A stretch of DNA of 64,000 nt from Pseudeuparius sepicola (GCA_963920635.1 OY987299.1:122885373-122949372), one strand, 5' to 3'. Counted from the stretch's first letter, positions 34,306 to 46,312 are shown. Notes: generated from the sequence alone by a model not told the origin. A program made the numbers and translations.

Positions 34306-35417
34306 GTTCGTCCATCCTGACAAAGGTTCGTCCTCGAACCCTCAAAATGCTGTGGTCATGGCAGCCCTGGCTGCAGGAGTGTGTCATGGGAATGAATATC
34401 CGCTGCAGGTGTCCCAAGGTGTAGAGAAGCTGCCTGTCAGTGAAGAACATACCTAAAGTAACAAATCTTTGAACCTCTGTTCAGCTTCATGTCTGGCCTT
34501 TACATTCTATAATCTGTTCTGATTTTGATACATCAATTAACACCTCAGCATTAATGGCTTCCATTATTTCGCATATATATTTATACTTTGCTAGTTCAAC
34601 TTCATAAAATGTCAACCAATAACTTCGACTACTAATGGGCATATTTATCATTGTGTGATAGGCATCCGACCATCGGGCATTTAGTCAGTTCACTTTCTTT
34701 TGTCGCCTCTCTAATAATAGCGAATTAGCGCACTAATTCTCATTGACTAAGCATCTGAATGTGTATAGAATTATCTATGGAAATCCCAAAACAGCCAAAA
34801 TCACAGAATGAAACCTATAAGAATTTTATTAACCCCTTTCTCTATTTACCCCTCTTCCCCCCCCCCTTTTCCTTTTCCCCCTAACAAAAAGAAAAAGGCT
34901 TCAACCGAGACTTCAACTGAATCAGGAATTCCACAAACAAAACCATTATTCAGGACATCATCATCTCTTAAGCTGCATAGACGTGGGGACATCTATCATT
35001 TAAGGCATTCAACCTTGCGACATAGGTTGAGCTTCTAAAAATAACCAAGCCAATTTTGTTTCTTGGAAATTTCTAGGTATCCACGCACACAGTGTGAACA
35101 TTCGATTCATAGGTATTTGTTATATATAGTATGCTTCCCTATAACCGAGCTTTTTCATGTTTATTATACAGACTATATGCAATAATCAAAATATATGTAT
35201 ATATGCGAGTATATAGACACAAATAAAATATTTTCTGCCAGACATGGATTTCATTTTATTACAGGTCAAATAATATAGTTTTCGTTTTTGCCATACGTAT
35301 TTAGTAAATTCAAACCAGGTAAATATCTACTCTTACTCCTCTTAGGCCTAGACTATATTAGTAAATGCCTACTTACTTGTATAATAGAAATAATAATATG
35401 TAAACTTATATGTAAAC
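34306..35417. other. Unidentified segment inside the LTR element
   Basis: About 1.1 kb between the integrase remnant and the 3' LTR. It carries a 60-codon minus frame (34268-34450), a C-rich tract at about 34852-34880 and a 77-codon plus frame (34808-35038) running against the element. There is no convincing polypurine tract beside the LTR. It may be degraded env-region sequence or captured foreign DNA. Confidence 0.45.
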
Positions 35418-35603
35418 TTATATATAAACTGCGTTACAATTAATCGGTTGGCTCTCCTGATCATTCAATACGACCCAGGGTTTCAAACTGTCTACTGCTA
35501 CTATAGAGATAGACACTTTGGAACCACGAAGATCCTGAACGATATATCGGTCGTTTTCAAGTACCTTTGTGACCTTGAAAGGTCCCTTAAATTTAGGTAC
35601 CAA
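35418..35603 (-). pseudogene. Gypsy-type integrase, C-terminal end
   Basis: About 61 codons to the stop. LVPKFKGPFKVTKVLENDRY matches the GPY/F-type C-terminal module of Ty3/gypsy integrases, which follows the catalytic core; here the core is missing. It is joined out of frame to the gag start upstream, so no fusion protein would include it. Confidence 0.75.
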
Positions 35604-35609
35604 TTTTTG

Positions 35610-35866
35610 TGGTCCACCAGCCTAATCCACTTGTTAATGGAGATGTCACTTTTGCCAGGATTAAAATCGGGAATATTTTCCCAAGAGAACGTTTGGTTTT
35701 TACTGACCTCCGAACAACGTTTTAACAAAACTACCTCCTGTTGCAGCAGCCCCAGTTGCTGCTCAATTGTCATCGGCGGAGTGGTTGAACGTTGGCTGGT
35801 GTTTTCCACTGCGCATGAAGTTGAGGCTGGACAATCGAAGAACCGTGCAACTCCTCTATTGGCCAT
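35610..35866 (-). pseudogene. Gag start, truncated
   Basis: From ATGGCC at 35866 (an in-frame upstream ATG at 35911 is also possible) about 85 codons encode MTIEQQLGLLQQEVVLLKR, a coiled-coil-like helix, then IPDFNPGKSDISINKWIRLV, which resembles the start of a gypsy-type gag core. It ends at the deletion junction near 35605-35615, where the frame runs into integrase sequence. Confidence 0.6.
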
Positions 35867-35937
35867 TTCAGCAGAATGATAAATCCAGTGGGCACAAAAC
35901 AACACGCACACGCGACCGTTTCCGCGATCTACTATTT

Positions 35938-35952
35938 ATCCCACTTCTGACA
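35938..35952 (-). promoter_or_regulatory. Primer-binding site (tRNA-Leu-like)
   Basis: The plus strand reads ATCCCACTTCTGACA, which as I recall is the 3' end of an arthropod tRNA-Leu without CCA. The minus strand is therefore its complement, three bases inside the 5' LTR, where a retroelement primer site should lie. Confidence 0.65.
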
Positions 35953-35955
35953 ATT

Positions 35956-36224
35956 TGTGGGCCAGAAATGAAACTATAATACTATATAAAATATTATATT
36001 AATGTATATGCAAGAAATACAAATATAAAAGTCAACTAGTCGTTTCGAGCGCCCGAACTCGACTCCCCTCTAACCTCTTATCCCTACTTTAGCATTCCCA
36101 AAACCCTTGAGATGTATCTGGTTTATTTTACTATTTCTAGCCTAAACACAGAATTGTTAGGAAAGCGATAAGCTGAATAGGTCCCTTCAATATGTTAACA
36201 CCTTGGGCATGTATACGTCTAACA
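35956..36224 (-). repeat. 5' LTR
   Basis: 269 bp, same sequence as 34037-34305 by eye. Confidence 0.9.
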
Positions 36225-36424
36225 CTACAGCTGTTATCCGCGAAAAACTAATTTACCACTAAATTCAAGATGGCGGAAAACCTGCAAAGGGTTTATGGTC
36301 GAAAATTCGGATTTAAGCTCTCTATATGATGTACTATGGATGAATAAGAAAATTTTTCTTACCCAATGAATTGCATTATTACCCATATAAATCCAATTAA
36401 ATTTACTGGATTATAATATGTTGT

Positions 36425-36995
36425 CTGTAGAATATTATGCATATTTTTGAAAACTGCGTGACGCTTATGTCCTAGGTATATTCTTTTTTTGACATTGACG
36501 CCTAGGTATTAGAGTTTTTTATATGCCGTTTCAAGAGACTTTAGCAATACATCGAAGACTAGAACAAAGTCCAACAACCTTTCTGTTTACCGTGCCGGGC
36601 CACAACAGGCCGCCTGTGCCGACTTTTATAAAAATAGAAAGTCCCGATTACCGAACGGCGCGGAACAGCCGTCAATCGGCCAGACGGCGGCGCGGCCGCG
36701 ACGGTGTCCTTGAGACCGCCGGTTACGCCATAAACGTCTATAAATAAAGCGCGGCCGGGCGTTCGGCCGGCGTCGGCCCGCCTCGGGCCCGCCCGCCACT
36801 GGGTCACTGGCCCCGTCAGCTGATCGATGCGGGGCCCGACGGCCCGCCGACCGCCGCTCTGTTATCTCCGAATGCTCGGAGAACGGCGCGGCCGGCGCGG
36901 CGTGGCGGAGGACTGGGTTGAGGGTTGGGCCGAATTGAAACGAAATTGCTTGCGATTTCTTTTTATGCTTTACAAAGATGTATCTAACTCAGTGA
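36425..36995. other. GC-rich island 4 and flank
   Basis: The strongly GC-rich tract at about 36590-36960 has frames of 74-82 codons on both strands without motifs. It interrupts repeat F and ends at the hAT insertion. Confidence 0.5.
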
Positions 36996-38060
36996 CATAG
37001 ACGTAAGTAAGGGGGGGCTTATCCCCCCCTAAATTTCTATTAGCCCTCCCTAAAATGTAAAGGATGTACGAAGATATGCTTCTCGTAAGCAGAATAGATC
37101 TAACATTCTGACAACACAACGTTATTACGCAACACGGCGAACACCGCACGCGCCTTTTTAAATTCACCAGTTTCGACGAATCGCTTGCTCCCACAAAATC
37201 CGACTGAAATTTAAACGCGCAAGCGAGAGCGAACACACCGTGCCTGCTGCCGAGAAAAAGAGAGACGAGACGGGCGTCGCAGAATGTACATTTGCTGTGC
37301 CCAACTCCAGACTTTTATTTTGTTATTCATCCAGTGTATTGTTGTTTCGTTATAATATGTACTATGTAAATAATCTTGCATCACAAATAGCAGACATTCC
37401 CAACATTTTTTCTCTGGTTTATACTCGGAAACCTCTACTTTTTCATAATGTTTTTTTCTTAAATGAATTAAAAATGATTCAAAATTACCAGTAGATAGAC
37501 TTATACATTATTTTTTGAAGCCTTAAAACACAGAATAAATAGCTATTACTCGTTAGTCTGTGCTTAAAATAATTAACGTTTTTGGGTGTGGCACCTGAAG
37601 GGTGGTACAGGGTAATCCAATCAGTAACGTATTTAGAAAGGCGGGATTTGAAAATATTCACTCCAGCTTGTAAATTTGAAGATATTGGGATTTCCCAAGA
37701 CTAATTTTATATAATTTTTCTTCAATTTTTTAAAAAATTTCGCTGCGGCGCATTTTTTAAAATTATTTTAAATGCCCTTGTTTAAAAAAAGACACAAAAA
37801 TTGTCCCTCCACCACTCGAAATTAATTACTATATACACCACAAAAGGGATCCAAACTCATAGCCCCGGCCTACCATTTTACAGAATGACATGTAAAAAAT
37901 ATACCTTTGTAAGTAGCGTACCGACTTTCAAAAATTTCTTCTTAATGGATTAAATAATTCATTGTCGGGGCCCCGCATTTTCATGCGACACCCGGCCTCG
38001 CAAAATCTTAAGCCGGTCCTGATCAGCCCCCCCTAAAAATACGACCTAGTTACGTCTATG
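36996..38060. mobile_element. hAT-type element G, copy 1 (1,065 bp)
   Basis: Ends CATAGACGTAAGTAAGG and CCTAGTTACGTCTATG, with an 8-bp TSD CTCAGTGA (36988-36995 and 38061-38068), as for hAT elements. A C/G-run palindrome lies just inside the left end. Frames are short, so it is non-autonomous. The same element with a different TSD is at 49819-52058. Confidence 0.88.
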
Positions 38061-38328
38061 CTCAGTGATAATCCTGTGCAAAAAAAACTCAAATACAAGT
38101 CTCCTCTCTAGTACCATAAACAGATATTTAACGTAAAGTTACGTCAGACTAAGCATTTGCCAGTTGTTTGATTGTCGTCAAACACAACGTAAAGGTTCAT
38201 GCACCATACAATATTGCCAAAAGGTCTCTAAAAAGCCATATGGATTATAACTATCCACGCAAATATACCTATCCTATCTGTGAAATTATGGCACGGCTAT
38301 CCACCGCATTTCGCCTTTGCACAAGTAG

Positions 38329-39541
38329 CAGTGATGTAACAGATAATTTTTTTTCGGTATTTAGATACAGATACAGATACTGCCTGGCAGATGTATCTAG
38401 ATTCTAGATACAGATACCGATACATTTTTTCCAAAGTATCTGGGTACAGATACAGATACGTTAAAAAATATCTAGATACTTCCAGATACTATCAGTTAAT
38501 TAAGAAAATTTCAGACCTCATAAGGCAATCAATATACTTATCTACTTAGATATTTTTTATGAAACAAGTGTGTGTGTGTAGGTAAAGTAGAATTGTTTAG
38601 AGTCTAAACAATTCTACTTTACCTACACACACTTGTTTCATTCATTCATTTTGGGAGCCACTGGTAGCAAGGTCAAGGTCCCTTCATTATTGAAGCGATA
38701 GCTTGTTACTACAGCGTTGCCATTTGCCATATCGTCAGATACCTAATTCCTTGAATATATGCAAATTTACACATAGCAGGAGCGTGTTACTTTTGTTAAG
38801 CGGGTGTTTGCCTGTAGCCCTATCATCCCGCATATGAAGAATAATGAATAATAATATCGAGTCTCACCTAGTACAAACTCACAATAACTTAGTAATAATC
38901 ACACTACTTTTGAATGCCGAAGCATTCACCATATCCTACTTAGTTATTTTCTCTTATGATGTAGGTTTTAGGGAGTAACAGCAGCAACACAGATATTAGG
39001 TAATTCAAAAATTTTATTAATAAAAAAATATTAAAAATTAATATATTCAAAAGTACTATAAAAACAGTTTTCAAGACATGGCAGAAAATGAAATTAGTAT
39101 TTAAAATAGGAGAATAAAATACATAAAAAAATTATAGCACACGCAAAATAAATGATTGTATGAAACTTTAGACGAATGTGAAGTTTAGATTGTGACTAAT
39201 CAAAACAAGTTTTGGGTTAGTAGTTTACCGTGTATAATCCAAAGTTAGCACTGAGTAGGTACTTTATGTACGGTATTTTAAAAAAATCACTAAATCACAC
39301 CCCATTTTATTATTTGCATTGTTTATTTTTTAAAATTAAATATAGGCACGTGGCACCCCTTGGCATCTTGGCTAAAAAATGTATCTAGTATCTAAGTATC
39401 TAGATACTTTTAAAAGGATCAGATATTCTAGATACTAAAGCAGATCCTGATTTTTGTAAGTATATAGATATGTATCTAGGTACATAAAAAGTATCTAGAT
39501 ACAGTATCTAGATACATGTATCTCGATACATTACATCACTA
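38329..39541. mobile_element. hAT-type element with GATAC arrays (1,213 bp)
   Basis: Ends CAGTGATGTAAC and TTACATCACTA, with an 8-bp TSD ACAAGTAG (38321-38328 and 39542-39549). Both subterminal regions are packed with GATAC / TATCTAGATAC motifs (about 38358-38490 and 39380-39530), which is the usual place for transposase-binding repeats. No transposase frame is present. Confidence 0.85.
38561..38639. repeat. Near-perfect hairpin inside the hAT-type element
   Basis: Arms of ~36-40 bp (GAAACAAGTGTGTGTG... and ...CACACACTTGTTTC) around a 3-bp centre; the left arm has one extra GT repeat. Confidence 0.8.
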
Positions 39542-39770
39542 ACAAGTAGCCAGCCGCCGAACAGTGTAACCCATGCAAGTATTGGTGATATTATATTAGG
39601 CGAGCATGCAGTCACTTGTTTTTACTACAATATCTATCTTCTCTGTCTCCCTTCATCTCTTTTTACTACTAACACCAGGTGCGGTTTAATATGGTTAAAA
39701 AAGTGTTTTGTCTCGTATTTTATTGCCGAGGAGCCTGTTCTCGCTACCCTGGTAAAATATAATTGAACAA

Positions 39771-40245
39771 CTCACTTGGAACATAGTGATAAAGGGGCGC
39801 GATCTATTCCGCAGCGTTTACCACGCTCTGCTACTGGTAAAAATACCAGACTTATCAGCAGAATTCGCCCGTATAAAATTCAAAGGTTTTTATGCGGTCG
39901 ACGTCGACCTAGTCAAGGAGGCAGCCAATAACAAAACGAGCGTAGCGATTTGATTGGTCGGCGTTTCGGAGATACACGGAGCAGGTGTCGACGTAGGCCA
40001 GTTAGGCCAGTATAACCAGTGCCGTGCACGGAAATAAGGTTTGTGCTTTATTTTACGGATTTTGGTTATGTCTATAGATTTTTGTGTGGTGTTGTTTTGT
40101 GTGAAACAAAATTACTTATTGGTTTGCTTTATTTGCTTATGGTTTGAATTATTTCCAAGTTTATTTTATTCTTTTTTAGAGCATTTCAATAAAATTTTTA
40201 TATTATTAAGGGTCGCGCCCCGCCTATCCTATAAGACTCGATCAT
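39771..40245 (+). repeat. Dispersed repeat E, uninterrupted copy
   Basis: Matches 5403-5666 plus 6277-6390. It carries an extra ~85-bp segment (39912-39995) bounded by GTCGACGT-type strings. Non-coding as far as I see. Confidence 0.75.
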
Positions 40246-40249
40246 GTTT

Positions 40250-41691
40250 TGCAAAGCAAACGCCGCCCAAGCGTTTTTATGCTGTTCCAACTGACTTCAT
40301 TTATTCCATACAAATTTGGGTACAAAAGTACAAATTAGGAATGGTCATTCTAAACATTTTTTAAATAAAAAATTTACACACTTTATTATAAATTTTCTTC
40401 TTTTTTCACACTTTGGGACAGCTTTTAATAATTATTGTTAAAAGCTTGTGTCTAATATAATAATATATAATATAATTGTTATCTAATATTATGTTTATCC
40501 TAAACCACATTTCGAAATTCGCATCACAAATCTCCGTATACATATAAAAGTTGAAACTCAATCTTATTATCATATACAGTGTGACCCACTTCAAACTGGA
40601 ACAATCCATAAAAATTTATATTTTTATCATCCGATTTTGATCGATTTTTTAACGATAGGTCATGAAAAACTGTACCTACTTTAGGGCAAAACAGCACATT
40701 TTATTTTAAAAAAACAAGGCCTACTACGCTACGACATATTTTTTGGGTCAAAATTGAACAAATCATATTAGGCATATTTTTATAAAAAATTCTGACTACG
40801 CCACTGGATTGGGCATGAGTGCGACATGATAAAGTAAGTGACGTCATACTAAATGCAATATGACGGATGTGTTTATTTAATGTTTGTTTTTTATTTGCTA
40901 TTACTTTAAAGTAATTTATTTATTCTGTGTCTAAAGTTCAAAATTATTTACACATATTCACAAAAAAAATTGAGGAATGGTTGGGGTTTGAATCCGGGCT
41001 ATCAGATTGAGAAGCAGAGAACTTGCCCCATAAACCAAATTGGTTCACCTGAAATTCGCTAAAGTGTTGTTTACATGGCAGCTATAATGAAAAGTTTTCA
41101 AGTTTTGAAGTCGAATTTAAGTGAATACTCAATACAATATTAACAATATGCAATTATTGCAAATCTTTCGGTAATTAGGTACCTGCCCTGATGACATTTT
41201 AATACTTTTCATCTGAAAGGGTGAAGGGTGAATAAACTACGGACCACGTTCCGCCTAAATAAAATTAAAATCCCAACGTTTATCTCTTATTTTCTTTCAG
41301 TGGCAGATCAAAGGGACGCGTTTTAATTAGTCTCCAAAGACAAATCGAGCGAACGCGTCGCTGATAAACGGCTTTGTCCCGATGGCGTCAAAGTTTTCGG
41401 GGAGCGAGCGAGACGGGACGACGTTGAAAAATGCACAGGGGATAAGATGGGAATCCGGGAGGTTCCCGGAGTATGGAAATCCGAAGGGCTGCCGGGGGAA
41501 ATAAAAAGGGAAATGGGGATAAACGCGCGCCCTGCCTTGCATCTCGATTAATGTTGTGTAAATATTAAGAGTGTGCCGATACGTTTGAAAAGCTTAGCTC
41601 GTTTGCCGTAGCTTTCGCTGAAGAAATGTTCCAATGAGGTGTGAGGGGGCAAGGGGGAAGGGGTTAGTAAACTTTCACAATAGAGTTATAG
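40250..41691. other. No gene; GC-richer patch at 41300-41560
   Basis: 40576 starts CAGTGTGACCC after TA, possibly a solo transposon end. The GC-richer patch contains a 71-codon minus frame without motifs. Confidence 0.45.
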
Positions 41692-41959
41692 CAAAGTCTA
41701 GAGGAAGTCTAGAGAATACTATAAGTCGGCTCACTTCTTTGTTCTCTCGGAAAAAACAACAATTTTTTGCGACTGGTCGTAAATCAGCCTCGAACCGCTC
41801 TCAGCTACACTGTGTAGGCTTATTTTCTTATTAAATAAGATATCGATCGCCGTACTCCGATGACGGCGGGCCGAGGGAGCGGGAGAGGGCAAGGGGGAAA
41901 CATTTGTTTACACAAGGCCGAGTGCAACGACTTGTATTCTCTAAACTTTCTAGACTTTG
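41692..41959. mobile_element. P-like MITE, copy 1 (268 bp)
   Basis: TIR CAAAGTCTAGA...; 7-bp TSD GTTATAG (41685-41691 and 41960-41966). Its right half matches the region upstream of the THAP exons at 19612-19770 and its left half matches 22055-22137, so it is an internal-deletion derivative of that element. Confidence 0.85.
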
Positions 41960-41966
41960 GTTATAG

Positions 41967-42677
41967 TCCATTTAAGACTTGGGCATGGGTTTGCTAGAAT
42001 TCCTTTTTTTGGGAATTTCCTCACCCTGGATTATTTACCTAAAAAACTCTTTCCAGGGCATCAGTTCAACCTGCCCGTTTTGGTACAAAAAGATCATCAA
42101 TAGGACTTCCCACTTTCGTAATATTCCTAGAATATTATAGACTTGGGTGGGTGCCCTCCAAAAGTTTGCATCATAGGGGTAATTTTTTTCGAAAATAATT
42201 TATTTTTAAATTTAACAAGAGGGTTAACTTTTGCTTTAAAAAATGATAAATGAAACACTCAAACATGGTCACGCGACTTTCGCTATCTCTCAAAAATGAA
42301 ATGAGAAATGAAGAAAAAAGTTGTTCGTTTCTGAGATACAGGGCCTTTTAGTTCTCTTTTTGAAATTGAATTATAGCAATATCTCCCAAAATAATCAAGC
42401 TTGCTGAACTGAAATTTGTTGTGTTGTGTGTTTGTTGTGTTTTTAGAGATGGAGAATAAGCTGAAAAAGTCAATTTTCGACGTCTAAAAGTACCTCTAAA
42501 TTTAACAAGTACCGACCTCAGAGCGCCACCAACTTGAGGAGTGCCCAGTTGTGGTTGTGCTGAAACCACGGCAGGCTTACAAGCGCCTACACACAATACT
42601 CTTTTTATTAATGCCTGTTTTACAAATAACAATTTTCCCCCAACAAATCCCCCAATAAATCTTACTATTTATTTTTC
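41967..42677. other. No recognised feature
   Basis: AT-rich; short frames only. Confidence 0.4.
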
Positions 42678-43390
42678 CGGAACTTTATTTGAAATAAATG
42701 ATTGCTTTTTTGACAGGGTAACTTTGTGTAACATTTGAGATCCATGGCCTACTTTCAGAGATATTTTTGAAAAACCCGAAAACTTCCGAAATTTCTTCGG
42801 TTTGTAACTTTTTTGTTTCAAGATTACCGAAAAATGTTTCCCAATGTCATTTGCGGAGAAAACTAGATGCTACTTTATCAGAATTTAAAACAATGCCACG
42901 GTTTAATGGGGGTTCTCTTAGTACCCACCGAAAAATGTGCCCATTTTATTGTAGCGAGCCGTGGCCTCGAATCCTGTACCTACCTTCATGTTTTAGGAAT
43001 TTTTTCCCAACATACTACATTGGAAATCTTGGAAATTTCTTGCGTGGTATCGATATCTTGCACATTTACCACATTTTTAAAATTTTCTAGTGTGCATGAC
43101 AGCTATAAATAAAAAAATTAAGTGTTGAGAAAGCACACAACAAACCATGGTATGTTTCCAAATTCTGATAAACTAGGTTTAAAGCAATCAGTTTTGCCCA
43201 CAAACATTAAGAAATTTTTTCGATAACTCTTGAAACGAGAAAGTTCCTACATGCCGAAGAAATTTCGGCGATTTTCGGGATTTTGAAAAATATCTCGGAA
43301 AGTAGGCCATGGATCTCATGTGTGTTTTTACGCAAAGTTACCTCATCAAATAAGCAATTTTTTTTTCAAATAAAGTAGTGGCCCTTCTTA
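42678..43390. mobile_element. Foldback with GAGATCCATGGCCTAC arms
   Basis: Arms of ~170 bp: GAGATCCATGGCCTACTTTC at about 42738 and its inverse at about 43296-43318, with CCGAAATTTCTTCGG in each arm. The centre is ~370 bp and non-coding. Confidence 0.7.
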
Positions 43391-45452
43391 AATAGACACC
43401 TTGTATTTTTGTCCGTAACTTTCCGAGAACACCCTATATATCAATTCTGAAGCTAGATTCGGATTCCCCAGAAAAACTGCATCATCCTGGTTTTAAGCTG
43501 GTCTTTTTATTTCAAAAACTAAGGATATAATCGGACTTTATTTGAGACACCCCATATAATACCCTGAAAAAGTTTCCCTTTTGCAATGCGAAAAACACAA
43601 TTCTATTATACTTAGAAAAATACTTATTTGTGCAACTAGTGCAAAAAGTGCATATTTGTTGCACGAAGCATGAAGTTTTCAGCTCGAGATGTAGTCGAGA
43701 GCTGAAAACATACAGAGTTGCTGAGTTCCCCATTCTTCGGTAGTTTTTAAGCAAAAAAAAGAGGGCGTTAGATTTTTAGAATTATTGTTTTTATATCCGG
43801 ACCACAATTCATATTCAAATCCAATTTGGTACACAATGTGGATAAACAGTCTTATAACATATCACAATACCAAGGATTAACCTCTTAACCAATGACGTAG
43901 ATATGGGATTCGGGTAATCGATATCTACTATAAATTTATAAATAAAAATAGTCCTAGCCTGCATGTCCGCCCTGTCCAGCCTAAAAATTTATTCGTTTTC
44001 TGATGCAACTTTTCAACACGAATAATAAAAATGTTTTCTTTGCATGAAAACATCGAATAAATAAGAAAAAATGAAGTTTGACTCAAACAGGTACAAAAAA
44101 AAAAGTTGAGAGGATATTTCCATTCATATAATGAAAAGCTTGGAACCCACCTACATAAGGAAAAGAGCAAATTTTTATGTTGGACAGGGCACAGAAAAAC
44201 GGCTGCTGTTTTCCTGTGGTTGTAGTGAAGTGGAGTTTTCGCCATATTTTGACAGCAAAAGGAGTATTACCTTAAAAATATGTATTCCGTTTTATTTAAA
44301 AACTGCGACGAACTGAAAAAAAAAAGGAATACGCCAGGGTAATCCGCTAAACTTCTAATATTAGCTGCCTGCATGGTCCGGCTAGTCCATTCATATTTAA
44401 AATCGTCCCAGCTGCCAAATTTTCCACGTCCCCGTCCAAAAAAATTGGGACCCCCCACCTGTCCGTATAATATTACATGATGAATATTTATATCCCGGCG
44501 GCCAAAAAACTATTTTTCCTATCCAGCCGCCGGCATGTCTGCGCTATGACTTGTATTATTTATCTGCGGCGACTGACAGCGAAAAAACCCGCTAATGACG
44601 TCGCACACCGACCGAAAATCCTACACAGAAATGCACTCGAAAAGCGCCAAAAATAAACGGGGGACGGCCCTTCGCTGGCCCTTCAGCGGCCGCGCGTTAT
44701 TTGATGGCCCTTCATTAAATAAATATCTGGGCAGGTAACGGAACGCGCTGAAATTATCAAGTGGCTTTGACGTGAGATACGGGACTGCCGAGCTGTGTAG
44801 AATATTTCTTAATTTTTGTTATTTATTTTTGAACGTGTGCCAGGAATAAATTTCAGAATTCTTGCAAACCACCAAAGTGGTTTTTGGCTGCGTTTAAAAA
44901 CGGTGAACGGCCCAGACGAAATAGAACTAATAATTGCATTGCATTGCAATAATTATTCGACATATAAAGTACTAAATCAAAACAAATATTTTCGTTTTTC
45001 TTACATGCCACGCATACGTTTCATTGCTTAAAATTATTACACTAATACACAACTATAAACTATGAGTTCAAACAACAAGTATGCACTTGCTAGGAAATAA
45101 TCTAACAGTTGACCACGCGGCCGCGGCATTGCCAAGTAGTGCAATCGTCTAGGAAAATCAATATTTTACAACTTTCAAGTATTAACGTATAAAAGATAAA
45201 TAAGCCGGTATTCGAGCCCGGGACTCCTTAACAGGCACTTAACCAAAACTGCAACGGGCTAAAAAAATTAAAGTAGGCTTAGGCTTTTGAAAATTTTCAC
45301 ACTTTTCAGTTTTTATCATGAAAAGTTTCCTTAATAACATTTTGACATGAAAGCTAGAAAAATAACAATTTTCTAAAAAAGGCGGATAATGGCGGATAAT
45401 GCCAAAATTCAAATTCACTTGATTGTGGCGAAAACGTCTTTATTCTTAAATA
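43391..45452. other. No gene; foldback fragment and GC patch
   Basis: 45255-45390 is a fragment of the CAGTGTGTCCACGG foldback arms (TTAATAACATTTTGACATG). A GC-richer patch lies at 44560-44730. Otherwise nothing identified. Confidence 0.45.
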
Positions 45453-45454
45453 TA

Positions 45455-45917
45455 CAGGGTGTTTCATTAAGGGTGAAGAGGTACCATATCTCAGGAATTA
45501 ATAGTCCTGGAGTTTTGGGAAAAAAAGTCTTAAGTAATGTGGTCACGAAAAATCGCTGGAAATAATTCGAAGGTCGGCCGCTAGGGGGCGTATTCGAAAC
45601 AGTAAATTTGAAAAATGAGTTCTAAAGAAAAGACTAATAAAGGTGTATCAAAAATCTTATTGCACTCTTCAGCAAATTCTGAACAATTTTCGTTAAGGAT
45701 TTTTGCTCTAGCTCTTCAAATAGAGGTGAAACAGGCGGATAAACCTTGACTTGAAAAAATGCTGTCATATTTATTCTGTTATAATCGAAAAGTAGATTAA
45801 ATTTACAACAAAAAATAACCGAGGTTCAAATCGATATCTTCATTAGTTTCGGAGTTATCGCCAAAAGAATAATAATTATTAACATTTTATTTGAAAGAAG
45901 AAGGTAGGCATTTGTTA
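45455..45917 (+). mobile_element. 5' end of a mariner-type element
   Basis: CAGGGTGTTTCATTAAGGGT after TA at 45453 looks like a mariner-type terminus, followed within 500 bp by the pseudogene below. The right terminus was not found. Confidence 0.55.
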
Positions 45918-46305
45918 TCAAAGATTTTCGTGGTTTCCAAATGTAGGGTGATTGGGGCTTATTTTTTCGAAGAGGATGAAGAAACCGTGACGGTATGTTT
46001 CCATGTTGGACATTTTTTTGAACCTCAATTGGAAGAACTTATGGAGAAAACATATTATTTGGGAGACATCTGGCTTTAACAGGACAAGGCTACGGCCCAT
46101 ACTGCCCGAGTTACAATGACGAAACTGAGACAGATGTTCCCTGCCCGCCTTGTCTCTATGCCGCTCTATGAGGGGGCCGTGGGGTGGCCCGCGCGCTCAC
46201 CTAATTCGAGCATTTGTTACTTGTTCCTATGGGGCCACATGAAGGAAAAAGATTTTAGACATCGGCCTCAAACCTTGGAAAAACTCAAGGATCGAATTCG
46301 GGAGG
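45918..46305 (+). pseudogene. Mariner-type transposase pseudogene
   Basis: One frame reads RVIGAYFFEEDEETVTV, LEELMEKTYYLGDIWL, a TAA stop (46077-46079; Gln expected), QDKATAHTARVTMTKLRQMF with the second Asp motif, GWPARSP, then ICYLFLWG where the family has CDFFLWG, so the third Asp is lost, and HRPQTLEKLKDRIREE. The N-terminal half is unrecognisable, and homology stops abruptly at 46305-46312 where an inverted-repeat element starts. Dead copy. Confidence 0.8.
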
Positions 46306-46312
46306 AAGACGC

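Larger units (their letters stand above)
34037..36224 (-). mobile_element. Internally deleted Ty3/gypsy-type LTR element
   Basis: Two 269-bp LTRs that look identical (34037-34305 and 35956-36224), TG..CA type ends, and a 4-bp TSD CTAC (34033-34036 and 36225-36228). Reading on the minus strand: 5' LTR, primer site, gag start, then a direct jump to the integrase C-terminus, ~1.1 kb of unidentified sequence, and the 3' LTR. Protease, reverse transcriptase, RNase H and most of the integrase are absent, so it cannot move on its own. LTR identity suggests a recent insertion. Confidence 0.88.
33660..39690 (-). repeat. Dispersed repeat F, minus copy broken by insertions
   Basis: Pieces 33660-34036, 36225-36424, 38162-38328 and 39550-39690 align in order with the reverse of 28480-26660. 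The gaps are an LTR element (34037-36224), a 1.7-kb block with a GC island and a hAT element (36425-38161), and a second hAT-type element (38329-39541). Confidence 0.75.
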
